A DNA stretch of 64,000 nt from Microbacterium sp. zg-Y1090 (GTDB taxonomy: Bacteria; Actinomycetota; Actinomycetes; Actinomycetales; Microbacteriaceae), in NCBI RefSeq assembly GCF_030246945.1, contig NZ_CP126742.1, positions 1 to 64,000 of the forward strand, written 5' to 3'. Below are positions 28,584 through 36,200 of the stretch, in pieces. Positions within the stretch are counted from its first letter, which is position 1. Each line of letters starts with the position of its first letter. The position numbers were made by a program, and so were the translations under genes. Below the pieces are notes generated by a model that had not been told where the DNA came from, did not search any database, and saw nothing but the letters and a program-made list of their open reading frames with translations.

Positions 28584-28636
28584 CCGGTGTCGCCGGAGGC
28601 ACATGCAACGGTTTCGTCACTGTCGAAATAAGGGGG

Positions 28637-28665
28637 CTGACGCGGCGAGTCTCTTTCGTTAGCGT
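28637..28665 (+). promoter_or_regulatory. Cold-shock gene promoter
   Basis: CTGACG (28637-28642), a 17-nt gap and TAGCGT (28660-28665). Transcription would start near 28672 and leave a leader of about 43 nt before the ATG, shorter than the long thermosensing leader of E. coli cspA. Confidence 0.55.
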
Positions 28666-28714
28666 ATGGATCGTCGGGGCGACCGCTTCGGCATCCTCAG
28701 CACGAAGGCAGTTC

Positions 28715-28921
28715 ATGGCTACGCAGGGCACCGTCAAGTGGTTCAACTCCGAGAAGGGCTTCGGCTTCATCGCTCCCGACGAAGGCGGCGCTGACGTCTT
28801 CGCTCACTACACCGCCATCCAGGCCGGCGGATACCGCTCGCTGGAGGAGAACCAGCGGGTCGAGTTCGAAGTCGCGCAGGGCCCCAAGGGCCTGCAGGCG
28901 GAGAACATCCGCCCCATCTGA
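28715..28921 (+). CDS. Cold-shock protein (CspA family)
   Basis: A 68-residue single-stranded nucleic acid binding protein. RNP1 is KGFGFI and RNP2 is DVFAHY, both intact. It starts [11 protein letters not shown] like other actinobacterial Csp proteins. AAGG precedes the ATG. Acts as an RNA chaperone, probably abundant in growth as well as in the cold. The stop lies 4 nt from the end of the convergent MprF-like gene, with the palindrome CTGATCGATCAG across the two stops. Confidence 0.97.
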   Translation: MATQGTVKWFNSEKGFGFIAPDEGGADVFAHYTAIQAGGYRSLEENQRVEFEVAQGPKGLQAENIRPI

Positions 28922-28925
28922 TCGA

Positions 28926-30995
28926 TCAGTCGCCCTCGCCGCGCACGAGTACGAGCCCGGCGTCGGCGAACTGGCGCAGGGACGCGTCCGGGAGGAATGC
29001 CCGGACGAGTCCCGCGCCGATCCTCGGCAGGTCGCTCTCATCGCGGTAGAGCAGGTGGAGCGTGTCGTAGCGAGGGTGGAACTTCTCCTTGAAGCGGTGC
29101 AGCGAACGGAAGCCGTACACCGGCTCCAGAGACTGGGCCAGCCGCTCGCTGAGCGCGGCGATGACCCCGGCCCCCGGCGGGTAGTGGTGCGTCAGCGGAG
29201 CACCGGACAGCGACATCAGCTGCGCGCCCTCCGCGGAGAACTGCAGCGCGCTGGAGCCGATGAGGTACTCCATCACGGGCACGAAGCCGCCCTCGCGCCG
29301 CCGCATGAGGTCGAGGGTCCAGCCGGTGACCGTGCCGCCGGCGCCGTACACGGGCAGCCATGACAGGAACCCGTCGACATCGCCGTCGGGGGAGATCGCC
29401 AGGGCCAGCCGCACTTCGGGATCGCGCGCCTCATCGAGGGTGCCCAGGGTGAAGCCCATCTCGGGCAGGTCCTTCCCCCCGACCCATGACTGGGAGATCA
29501 CCCGCAGCTGCGCCTGCACGCCCCAGCTCTCGTCGATCAGGCGGGTGAGGCGGAAGGTCATGCCCTCGCGCCGGGCTCGGTTGAGGGAGGTGCGCACCGG
29601 CTTCCAGGCGTTGCCGCCGAACTGCAGGCCGGGCAGGTCGACGATCGTGTCATCGGCGACGACCAGGCTGCGCCAGCCGGCCGGAGCCGCCTGGCGGGTC
29701 GCGTCGGAGGCGCCGAACCAGCAGGGCACGATGCCCGCGCGCTCGGATGCCGCGGCGAACTCCCACACCGATCCCGCCCGCCCGTCGGCGGGGCCCAAGG
29801 GGTCGGCGAGGGCGATGGCGACCCCGGCGTGGCGCTGATAGGCGACGATGCCGGTGGTGGTGCGCAGATACGACATGTCCTTCCACGTCGTCATCCACGA
29901 CAGCGTCCCGCCCCCATGGGCCCGCAGCAGGAGCGCGGCATCCTCGGCGGTCGGCTCAGGGTCGGTGCCGATCGTCGCGTGGCGCCCCGCGCGGAACGCC
30001 GCCCGCGACCAGACCAAGTACGCGAGGAAGATCGCCCAGACCCCCGCCTCGGCGACAAGCGGTGCCGGGTCGCCGCCGAACGCGTCGTCGGGCACGCCCG
30101 GCACCCGCACGCCGACCCCGACCACGATCGACCACGCGATGTTCACCGCGGCGAGCACGATGCTCACGATCCACGCCCACCGGCGCCCGCGCCGCAGTCC
30201 GTGCGCCACCACCATGAGCAACACGACGTCGACGACGACGTTGACCAGCGGTGACGACGCAGCGTCGCTCCCTCCGAAAGGGCCGCTCGTGGGGGCGATG
30301 AAGGAGAGCACCTCCGCCGTCGCGATCGCGAGGGCGGTCGTGAACCCCAGGAACCGGCGTTCCCGCAGGGTGGTGCGCCACGCGGCGAGAGGGCGCTGCA
30401 CCACCAGCACGAGCAGAACCGCGAACGCATGCACGACGTCGGCGAGTGTCGCCCAGAACAGCAGCAGCACGGCGCAAGCGCCGATGACGACGAACCACAC
30501 CCGCTCGCGCCAGGGCGAGCGCATGGCCGATGCCGAGGCCGCGATGCAGGCCATCGTCCCGCCAGACGGGCCGACGTCGAGCGACGCCGCCTGCGCGGCG
30601 GCCCACGGCCACGGCCACGCCAGTGACGCCGCGGCGATGAAGCCGATCATCGCGAGCACCCCTACGAGCTGGCCTGCGGTGAACCAGCTCAGCGCGATCC
30701 GGGAACCCCGGCGAAACTCCAAGAAGGCCACGCCGGCGAAGCCGGACACCACGATGACGTAGAGCCACGGCGGGTCGCTGAAGAAAGTGCCCGTGAGGGG
30801 CGTCCACCACCGCCCGTCGGCGAACGCGGGGACGCCGTAGGCCACCTGGTCCCAGAGGGGGGACCGCGACAGCGGACGCCACAGCGCCTGGGACCCCACC
30901 GCGCAGACCAGCAGCAGAACCACGAGGCTCAGAGCGACCGGGAGCCGTCTGGCCACTCGCGGCAGCAGACGTCGTGACGCGGTGCCCTCGGTCAT
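28926..30995 (-). CDS. Rhomboid-like membrane domain fused to DUF2156 (MprF-like) domain
   Basis: A 689-residue protein. Residues 1-340 have about eight to ten membrane helices and include rhomboid-like features: GRWWTPLTGTFF, GPSGG (Ser144) and a histidine at 189 in ADVVHAF. Residues 350-689 form a DUF2156 domain (GNAT-like) as in phosphatidylglycerol lysyltransferases, with FGGNAWKPVRTSLNRA and GFRSLHRFKEKF. It may add an amino acid to phosphatidylglycerol and change surface charge. Amino-acid choice cannot be read. The start is probably leaderless (TAGGGT, 6 nt, ATG). Confidence 0.82.
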   Translation of the reverse strand: MTEGTASRRLLPRVARRLPVALSLVVLLLVCAVGSQALWRPLSRSPLWDQVAYGVPAFADGRWWTPLTGTFFSDPPWLYVIVVSGFAGVAFLEFRRGSRIALSWFTAGQLVGVLAMIGFIAAASLAWPWPWAAAQAASLDVGPSGGTMACIAASASAMRSPWRERVWFVVIGACAVLLLFWATLADVVHAFAVLLVLVVQRPLAAWRTTLRERRFLGFTTALAIATAEVLSFIAPTSGPFGGSDAASSPLVNVVVDVVLLMVVAHGLRRGRRWAWIVSIVLAAVNIAWSIVVGVGVRVPGVPDDAFGGDPAPLVAEAGVWAIFLAYLVWSRAAFRAGRHATIGTDPEPTAEDAALLLRAHGGGTLSWMTTWKDMSYLRTTTGIVAYQRHAGVAIALADPLGPADGRAGSVWEFAAASERAGIVPCWFGASDATRQAAPAGWRSLVVADDTIVDLPGLQFGGNAWKPVRTSLNRARREGMTFRLTRLIDESWGVQAQLRVISQSWVGGKDLPEMGFTLGTLDEARDPEVRLALAISPDGDVDGFLSWLPVYGAGGTVTGWTLDLMRRREGGFVPVMEYLIGSSALQFSAEGAQLMSLSGAPLTHHYPPGAGVIAALSERLAQSLEPVYGFRSLHRFKEKFHPRYDTLHLLYRDESDLPRIGAGLVRAFLPDASLRQFADAGLVLVRGEGD

Positions 30996-31001
30996 GAGGA
31001 C

Positions 31002-31007
31002 ACCCTA
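31002..31007 (-). promoter_or_regulatory. -10 of a leaderless MprF-like promoter
   Basis: TAGGGT on the minus strand, six bases before the ATG at 30995. Confidence 0.55.
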
Positions 31008-31057
31008 GGCGTGCGACCCGGGCAGCCGCAGGGTCGTCGCGGGATTCGCGTGGCGGA

Positions 31058-32308
31058 TCAGCGTGCCAGGCGGGCGTACGCCGCCAGCGCCTCGGCATCC
31101 TCGGCGTGCCGGATCGCCCGGCGGGCGGCATCCAGCGCGGAGACCGGGTCCTGAGACTGCCGGGCCGCGGCCATCTCCCGCTGAGCGGCGTCGAGGCGCA
31201 CGCGGGCGTCTGCTCCCGCGCCGGCGGCCGCGCCCTCCGCCCGGGCGAGGGCGCCTCGTGCTGCGGCGAGGGTGCCCGGCAGAGCCGAGCGCGCACCGCG
31301 CAGACGCTGCTGGGCGGTGCGGGCGTCGCCGAGGGCGAGATCCAGTCGGCCGCGCAGGCGGGCCAGCTCCGCAACCGTCGCCGTCGGTCGGCGCGCGGCG
31401 TCGGATTCCAGCGCGGCGACGCCGTCGGCCACCGCTCGCAGTTCGGCGCTCAGCCGCTCGGCGTCGGCGGGCTCCAGGTCGTCGCGCGTGCGACCCGCCT
31501 GCGCGATGGCGGTGCGGGCGGCCTCGAACTCCTGCGGCACCGCGAGGGCGGCATCCGTGACGAGCCGGTAGGCCTCATCGAGACTGCGGGAGGCGGTCTC
31601 CGCCCGGCGCAGTTCCCGCTGCGCGGCGGTGAGCTCCGGCAGCGCGCTGCGCGTGGGGTCGGCGGCACTCAGCCGTGCCGCGGCGATGCGGGTCTCCGCG
31701 GCGGCGAGGGCGGCGGATGCCGTGCGCGCGGCGGCATCCGCGTCACGCCACTCGGCGGCGTCATAGCGACTCGACAGGTCGGCCACGAGGGTCCCGGGAT
31801 CCCCGAGCTCGGTGCGCAGGCGTGCGAGACGGTGGGTGGCGGCGTCGACCTGCGCGCTCGCCGATCCGTGCGCCCGCACCCACTCGTCGTGCACGGCCCT
31901 GGCCTGCGTCACGGCCGCCAGAGCGCCGTCGACACGGGCGCGGATGCGGGCGGCCGTGCGCCGCGCCTCGGTCGGGTGCGCGCCATCGAGGTCGCGGAAC
32001 GCCTCGAACGCCTGGTCGCGCACGTGCTGCGCCGTCATGCGCGCGCGGCGCAGCGACGGGGGAGCGGCGCCGTCGTAGAGGGCGCCCGACAGCTCCACCT
32101 CGAGGTCGAGCTCGGCAACGGCGTCGTCGAGCTGCACCAGCGCCGAGCCGGCGCGCGTGCGCTCGGCGTCGGCCGCCGCGCGGGCGCGCGGTCCTCGACC
32201 GGCCCGCCGGAGCGCCCAGAGGCCCGCAGCCACGAGCAGGGCGGTGACCCCGAACACGACGAGGGCCGGGATGATCCAGCCCGCGGCGCCCTCCGGGTCG
32301 ACGCTCAT
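31058..32308 (-). CDS. Membrane-anchored coiled-coil protein of unknown function
   Basis: I do not recognise a family. The 416-residue protein has one N-terminal hydrophobic helix (about 12-34, ALVVFGVTALLVAAGLWAL), then roughly 370 residues rich in Ala, Arg, Glu and Asp in heptad-like patterns, probably long coiled coils facing the cytoplasm. This resembles the C-terminal part of actinobacterial TPM-domain proteins, but no TPM domain is seen. The ATG overlaps the stop of the HAD phosphatase gene, suggesting co-expression. Confidence 0.75.
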   Translation of the reverse strand: MSVDPEGAAGWIIPALVVFGVTALLVAAGLWALRRAGRGPRARAAADAERTRAGSALVQLDDAVAELDLEVELSGALYDGAAPPSLRRARMTAQHVRDQAFEAFRDLDGAHPTEARRTAARIRARVDGALAAVTQARAVHDEWVRAHGSASAQVDAATHRLARLRTELGDPGTLVADLSSRYDAAEWRDADAAARTASAALAAAETRIAAARLSAADPTRSALPELTAAQRELRRAETASRSLDEAYRLVTDAALAVPQEFEAARTAIAQAGRTRDDLEPADAERLSAELRAVADGVAALESDAARRPTATVAELARLRGRLDLALGDARTAQQRLRGARSALPGTLAAARGALARAEGAAAGAGADARVRLDAAQREMAAARQSQDPVSALDAARRAIRHAEDAEALAAYARLAR

Positions 32309-32988
32309 CCGGCGGAATCCTCCACCAGCAGCAGCGCCCGCAGCTGTGCGACCGAGTCGACGACGGCCGATGCCCCCTCGGCCTCATGAGGCCAGCTGAA
32401 CCCCCAGCGCACGAAGATGACCGGCACATCGTGCTCCGCTCCCCCCTCGACGTCGTGATGACGGTCGCCGATCAGCACGGGGCGGCTGGTGTCCGCGCCC
32501 GCCGCTCGCAGGCGCCGCAGCGACTCGGCGACGATGTCCGCCTTGGCGCTGAGGGTGCGCTCGTCGGCGGTCGCGCCGACGATGGCGGCGAGGTGGGGGG
32601 AGAGCTCGAAGTGCTCCATCAGAGCGAGCACCTGGATCTCGGGTTTCGAGCTCGCCGTCGCCTGCGCGATGCCGGCCGCGGCCAGGTCCGCCATGAGGTC
32701 GGCGATGCCGGGGTACAGCCGAGCGTCGCGGGTGTACCCGTCGGCCTTGCCCAGCCTGCGGTAGAAGGCGACCGCCTCGGCGGACTGCTCCGGGGTCATC
32801 CCCACGTTGGTCTGGAACGACTCGAACATCGGCGGGCCGATCCAGTGCACCAGCTCGGCGCGGGTGGGTGCGGGCTTGCCGTAGTGCTCGAGCGTCAGGG
32901 CGAGGCGGCGGAGGATCCCCACCGAGGCATCGACGACCGTGCCGTCGACGTCCCAGAGGACGCAGGTGAAGGGGGACCGCAGCGGCAT
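32305..32988 (-). CDS. HAD-family phosphatase (phosphoglycolate phosphatase-like)
   Basis: A 227-residue HAD hydrolase. Motif I is WDVDGTVVD (nucleophile Asp near residue 13), motif II is in TASSKP, the Lys of motif III precedes ADIVAESL, and motif IV is IGDRHHDVEGG. The cap between motifs I and II is helical, as in Gph-like enzymes that act on small phosphate esters. TAGGGT lies six bases before the ATG (leaderless pattern). It is coupled to the coiled-coil gene downstream. Confidence 0.9.
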   Translation of the reverse strand: MPLRSPFTCVLWDVDGTVVDASVGILRRLALTLEHYGKPAPTRAELVHWIGPPMFESFQTNVGMTPEQSAEAVAFYRRLGKADGYTRDARLYPGIADLMADLAAAGIAQATASSKPEIQVLALMEHFELSPHLAAIVGATADERTLSAKADIVAESLRRLRAAGADTSRPVLIGDRHHDVEGGAEHDVPVIFVRWGFSWPHEAEGASAVVDSVAQLRALLLVEDSAG

Positions 32989-32994
32989 CCCCCC

Positions 32995-33000
32995 ACCCTA
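32995..33000 (-). promoter_or_regulatory. -10 of a leaderless HAD promoter
   Basis: TAGGGT on the minus strand followed by six G and the ATG at 32988. The G-run gives no proper ribosome site at useful spacing. Confidence 0.5.
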
Positions 33001-33034
33001 ATCCGCCCCCTGCCGCAGCGGGACGGGGATCGGG

Positions 33035-33733
33035 TCAGAACAGGCGGGGCGCGCCGGAGTCGATGCCCTTCATCTCGTCGTAGTCCAGCGTCACGCAGCG
33101 GATGCCGCGATCGGCGGCGAGCACCCGCGCCTGCGGCTTGATCTCCTGGGCGGCGAAGACGCCGGTGACCGGCGCGAGGTGCGGGTCGCGGCCCAGCAGC
33201 TCGAGGTAGCGGGTGAGCTGCTCGACGCCGTCGATGTCGCCGCGGCGCTTGACCTCGACCGCGACGGTGCCGCCGGCGGGATCGCGCAGCAGCAGATCGA
33301 CCGGGCCGATGGCGGTGGGGAACTCGCGGCGCACGAGCGTCAGACCTTCGCCGATCACCCCCACCTGCTCCGCCAGCAGGCGCTGCAGGTCGGCCTCGAC
33401 GCCGTCCTTCACGAGGCCCGGGTCCACCCCGAGCTCATGCGATGAGTCGTGCAGCACCTCGTAGATGCGCACCACCAGCGAGTCGCCGGTCTTGGCGTGC
33501 GTCACCCGCCACTGCTCGACGACCTGCTCCTCGAGCTCCTCGGCGACCGCCGGGGTCTCGACCGTGAGGGAGCAGGGTGGGCTCATCCAGTTGAGGGGTT
33601 TGTACGACCCCCCATCGGAGTGCACCAGCAGACTGCCGTCGCCCTTGTGGACGAGCAGGCGCGTCGCAGTGGGCAGGTGCGCGTTGAGGCGCCCCGCGTA
33701 ATCGACGGAACAGCGGGCGATGACCAGACGCAC
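33035..33733 (-). CDS. nucS: Mismatch-specific endonuclease NucS (EndoMS)
   Basis: NucS cuts both strands at mismatches and gives actinobacteria, which lack MutS/MutL, their mismatch correction. The 232-residue protein has an N-terminal DNA-binding domain and a C-terminal RecB-like nuclease domain with Asp146 (GPVDLLLRD), Glu160 and Lys162 (VAVEVKRRG) and Gln172 (EQLTRY). The C-terminus ends APRLF, which resembles a clamp-binding tail. Start GTG 33733 has the -10 TAGGCT six bases upstream, overlapping the MFS stop codon. Confidence 0.96.
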   Translation of the reverse strand: MRLVIARCSVDYAGRLNAHLPTATRLLVHKGDGSLLVHSDGGSYKPLNWMSPPCSLTVETPAVAEELEEQVVEQWRVTHAKTGDSLVVRIYEVLHDSSHELGVDPGLVKDGVEADLQRLLAEQVGVIGEGLTLVRREFPTAIGPVDLLLRDPAGGTVAVEVKRRGDIDGVEQLTRYLELLGRDPHLAPVTGVFAAQEIKPQARVLAADRGIRCVTLDYDEMKGIDSGAPRLF

Positions 33734-33739
33734 CCGACG

Positions 33740-33745
33740 AGCCTA
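33740..33745 (-). promoter_or_regulatory. -10 of a leaderless nucS promoter inside the MFS 3' end
   Basis: TAGGCT on the minus strand, six bases before the nucS GTG. Its first three bases are the stop codon of the upstream MFS gene, so nucS may be transcribed both from here and by read-through. Confidence 0.5.
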
Positions 33746-34990
33746 CCCGTGCTCCCCGGTGCGACCCGCACCGACGGCGGCACCGGCGGGCGGTCGAGCC
33801 GACGACGACGCGAATCCCGACGCCGCCACGAGCGCCACGACCACGAACAGCGTGTTCAGCAGGCCGATCCGGTCGCTGATGAAGCCGAGCACGGGTGGAC
33901 CGCACAGGAAGGCGACGTACCCGATCGTGGCGGCGGCGCTCACGCGGGCAGCGGCCTTGGCGGGGTCGTCGGCGGCCGCTGACATGCCCAGAGGGAAGCC
34001 GAGCGAGGCGCCCATGCCCCAGAGGGCGGCGCCGACGAACACGAGGGGCAGGTTGGGCGCGAGGATGAACAGCAGGATGCCGGCGGTGGCCGTCACCGCG
34101 AGCACGCGCAGCACCCCCACCCGGCCGAATCGGTCCACCAGGGGGCCACCGAGCACCCGGACGACGGTCATCGCGACGGAGAACACCATCAGTGCCGCGG
34201 CGCCCAGCGCCTGCCCGCCGCCGTGGTCCTCGCTCACGCCGAGCGCGAGCCAGTCGTTGGCGCCCCCCTCAGCGAAGGCCATGCCGAGCATCACGACGCC
34301 CAGGGCGTAGGTGCGGGGCTCCCGCCAGGCCGAGAGCGCGAGGGCGAGGCGCGCACGCCAGCCCTCCCGGGGCGTGTCCGGATCGGTCTGCGGGGCGTCG
34401 GCGCCGAGGTGGGTGGGTACGTTGGCATGGGCGACGAAGGCCACCACGAGGATCACCACCGCCACGATCGCGGTGTGGGTGAACACGTCGATGCGCAGGG
34501 TCGCGGCGAGGGCGCCCAGGCCGGCGCCGAGCACCGTGCCCACGCTGAAGAAGGCGTGGAACAGCGGAAGCAGCGTCTTGGAGGACTGCGTCTCGATCGC
34601 GGCGCCGTCGACGTTCATCATCACGTCGACGGATCCGTTGCCGAAGCCGAAGAGCACGAGGCCGATGAGCACGAGCGCGATCGACGGGACGAGATTGGTG
34701 CCGATGCCGATCAGGGCGACGCCGCCGGCGAAGACGATCATCGCGCCGAGCATGCCGGTGCGCGTGCCGAAGCGGGCGATCACCACCGACGACGCCGAGA
34801 GGCCCAGGATCGAGGCGACCCCCATGCCCAGCAGCAGCAGCCCGATGTCGCTGTTCTCGATGCCGAGGTCGGCTTTGATCGACGGAACGCGCGACGCCCA
34901 GGTCGCGATGCTCAGCCCGCTGGCGGCGAAGATCGCGAAGATGGCGGTGCGCCAGCGCACGAACGGGGAGCGGGCGAGGTCGATGGTCAC
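33743..34990 (-). CDS. MFS transporter (YbjJ-like)
   Basis: A 415-residue major facilitator with twelve predicted membrane helices. The first helix region is SGLSIATWASRVPSIKADLGI and the conserved loop between helices 2 and 3 is RFGTRTGMLG; the second-half counterpart is VDRFGRVGVLR. This N-terminus is typical of the YbjJ group, whose substrates are mostly unknown (sugars or drugs suggested). It is divergent from a LacI-type regulator, which probably controls it through the palindrome at 35004-35015. GTG start with TACGCT six bases before. Confidence 0.87.
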   Translation of the reverse strand: MTIDLARSPFVRWRTAIFAIFAASGLSIATWASRVPSIKADLGIENSDIGLLLLGMGVASILGLSASSVVIARFGTRTGMLGAMIVFAGGVALIGIGTNLVPSIALVLIGLVLFGFGNGSVDVMMNVDGAAIETQSSKTLLPLFHAFFSVGTVLGAGLGALAATLRIDVFTHTAIVAVVILVVAFVAHANVPTHLGADAPQTDPDTPREGWRARLALALSAWREPRTYALGVVMLGMAFAEGGANDWLALGVSEDHGGGQALGAAALMVFSVAMTVVRVLGGPLVDRFGRVGVLRVLAVTATAGILLFILAPNLPLVFVGAALWGMGASLGFPLGMSAAADDPAKAAARVSAAATIGYVAFLCGPPVLGFISDRIGLLNTLFVVVALVAASGFASSSARPPAGAAVGAGRTGEHG

Positions 34991-34996
34991 CGAGTC

Positions 34997-35002
34997 AGCG
35001 TA
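34997..35002 (-). promoter_or_regulatory. -10 of a leaderless MFS promoter
   Basis: TACGCT on the minus strand, six bases before the GTG at 34990. The palindrome at 35004-35015 lies directly upstream, where it would block polymerase. Confidence 0.55.
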
Positions 35003-35003
35003 G

Positions 35004-35015
35004 CGAATCGATTCG
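35004..35015. promoter_or_regulatory. Candidate operator of the LacI-type regulator
   Basis: The perfect palindrome CGAATCGATTCG has a central CG as in LacI-family operators. It sits between the -10 of the MFS gene and the -10 of the regulator (TACGAT, 35035-35040). Confidence 0.55.
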
Positions 35016-35049
35016 ACGGCGAAATCGCGCAGGCTACGATCGGGAGGTC

Positions 35050-36102
35050 ATGAGCACACGCCGCGCAACGATCGCCGACGTCGCCCGCACCGCGGGGGTC
35101 TCGCCGTCGACCGCGTCCGTCGTGTTCAGCGGCAAGACCCCCGTCACGGATGCCACTCGGACGCGCGTGCTCGATGCCGCCGCCGCCCTCGGGTACACCG
35201 GGCCCGACCCGCGCGCGGCGTCGCTGCGGCTGGGGCGCTCGGGCATCGTGGGAGTGGTGTTCATCGGGCACCTCGGCGCCGCGTTCGTCGATCCCGTGGT
35301 GCGGGCGATGATGGACGGCCTTGCCGAAGCGGTCGCGCCGGTGGATGCCGCCCTGCTGCTGCTGCGCGACAGCGCGGGCGCCGCTGCGCAGGGCGCGCAG
35401 GTGACCACCGCCCCGATCGACGCGGCCGTGCTGGTGGGCTGCACCCCCGCCATGGCGGAGTCCCTCGCGATGCTGCGCGCCCGCGGCGTCCCGGTCGTGG
35501 TGATCGAGGGCGACGCCGGGCCGGACGTGCCTCGGGTCATCCTCGACAACAGGGAGGCGCAGCGGACCCTCGCCGAGCGGGTGCGCGCGCTCGGCCACAC
35601 CGAGGCGGCCATCGTGACCCTGCCGACGCATCGCGGCGGCGTGCCGGGGTGGATCGACCCCGATCGGCAGGGGCAGATCGCCATCGACGTGGTGCGCGAC
35701 CGGCTGGCGGGTGCGCGGGAGGTCTACCCGCACGCCGCGGTGTTCGCCGCCGAGGGGAGCTCGATCGATGCCGGGCTCGCCGCCGGCCGTGCGATCCTGG
35801 CCGATCCGGCGACGCGCCCCACCGCGGTGCTCGCGCAGAGCGACCTGCTCGCGGCGGGTGTCGTGCGCGCCGCGGAGGAGCTGGGACTCACCGTGCCGGG
35901 CGATGTCAGTGTGACCGGCTTCGACGGCATCGATGTGGACGGTCTCGCGCCATTCGTGCTCACCACCATGGTGCAGCCCGCGGCCGAAAAGGGCCGAGCG
36001 GCCGGTGCGGCCGTGATGGCCATGCTCGACGGTGAAGAGGCCCCGTCGGTGTGCTTCCGGAGTGTGTACCGCGAGGGGAATACGACCGCTCCGCGCCGCT
36101 GA
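35050..36102 (+). CDS. LacI-family transcriptional regulator
   Basis: A 350-residue repressor with an N-terminal helix-turn-helix (about residues 7-27, TIADVARTAGVSPSTASVVF) and a periplasmic-binding-protein-like sugar domain (about 65-340; GVVFIGHLGA, SDLLAAGVVRAAEELG, GFDGIDVDG). The hinge helix is present but carries AASLRLG instead of the common ARSL. The ligand is not known. The ribosome site GGGAGG lies right before the ATG. Together with the divergent MFS gene it likely forms an uptake or efflux switch. Confidence 0.93.
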   Translation: MSTRRATIADVARTAGVSPSTASVVFSGKTPVTDATRTRVLDAAAALGYTGPDPRAASLRLGRSGIVGVVFIGHLGAAFVDPVVRAMMDGLAEAVAPVDAALLLLRDSAGAAAQGAQVTTAPIDAAVLVGCTPAMAESLAMLRARGVPVVVIEGDAGPDVPRVILDNREAQRTLAERVRALGHTEAAIVTLPTHRGGVPGWIDPDRQGQIAIDVVRDRLAGAREVYPHAAVFAAEGSSIDAGLAAGRAILADPATRPTAVLAQSDLLAAGVVRAAEELGLTVPGDVSVTGFDGIDVDGLAPFVLTTMVQPAAEKGRAAGAAVMAMLDGEEAPSVCFRSVYREGNTTAPRR

Positions 36103-36140
36103 TCGGGCCGCCGGCGACCGGGAGCACTTCTTCGCCCCCG

Positions 36141-36146
36141 TAGAAT
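36141..36146 (+). promoter_or_regulatory. -10 of the mrp operon promoter
   Basis: TAGAAT, one base from the ideal -10, 54 nt before mrpA. The -35 region is GC-rich and unclear. A leader of about 48 nt with a GAGGAGG ribosome site follows. Confidence 0.55.
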
Positions 36147-36200
36147 GGATCCGATCCTGAACGCCCGTGCCTTTGGCTGCGACCCCTGAGGAGGCCGCGT

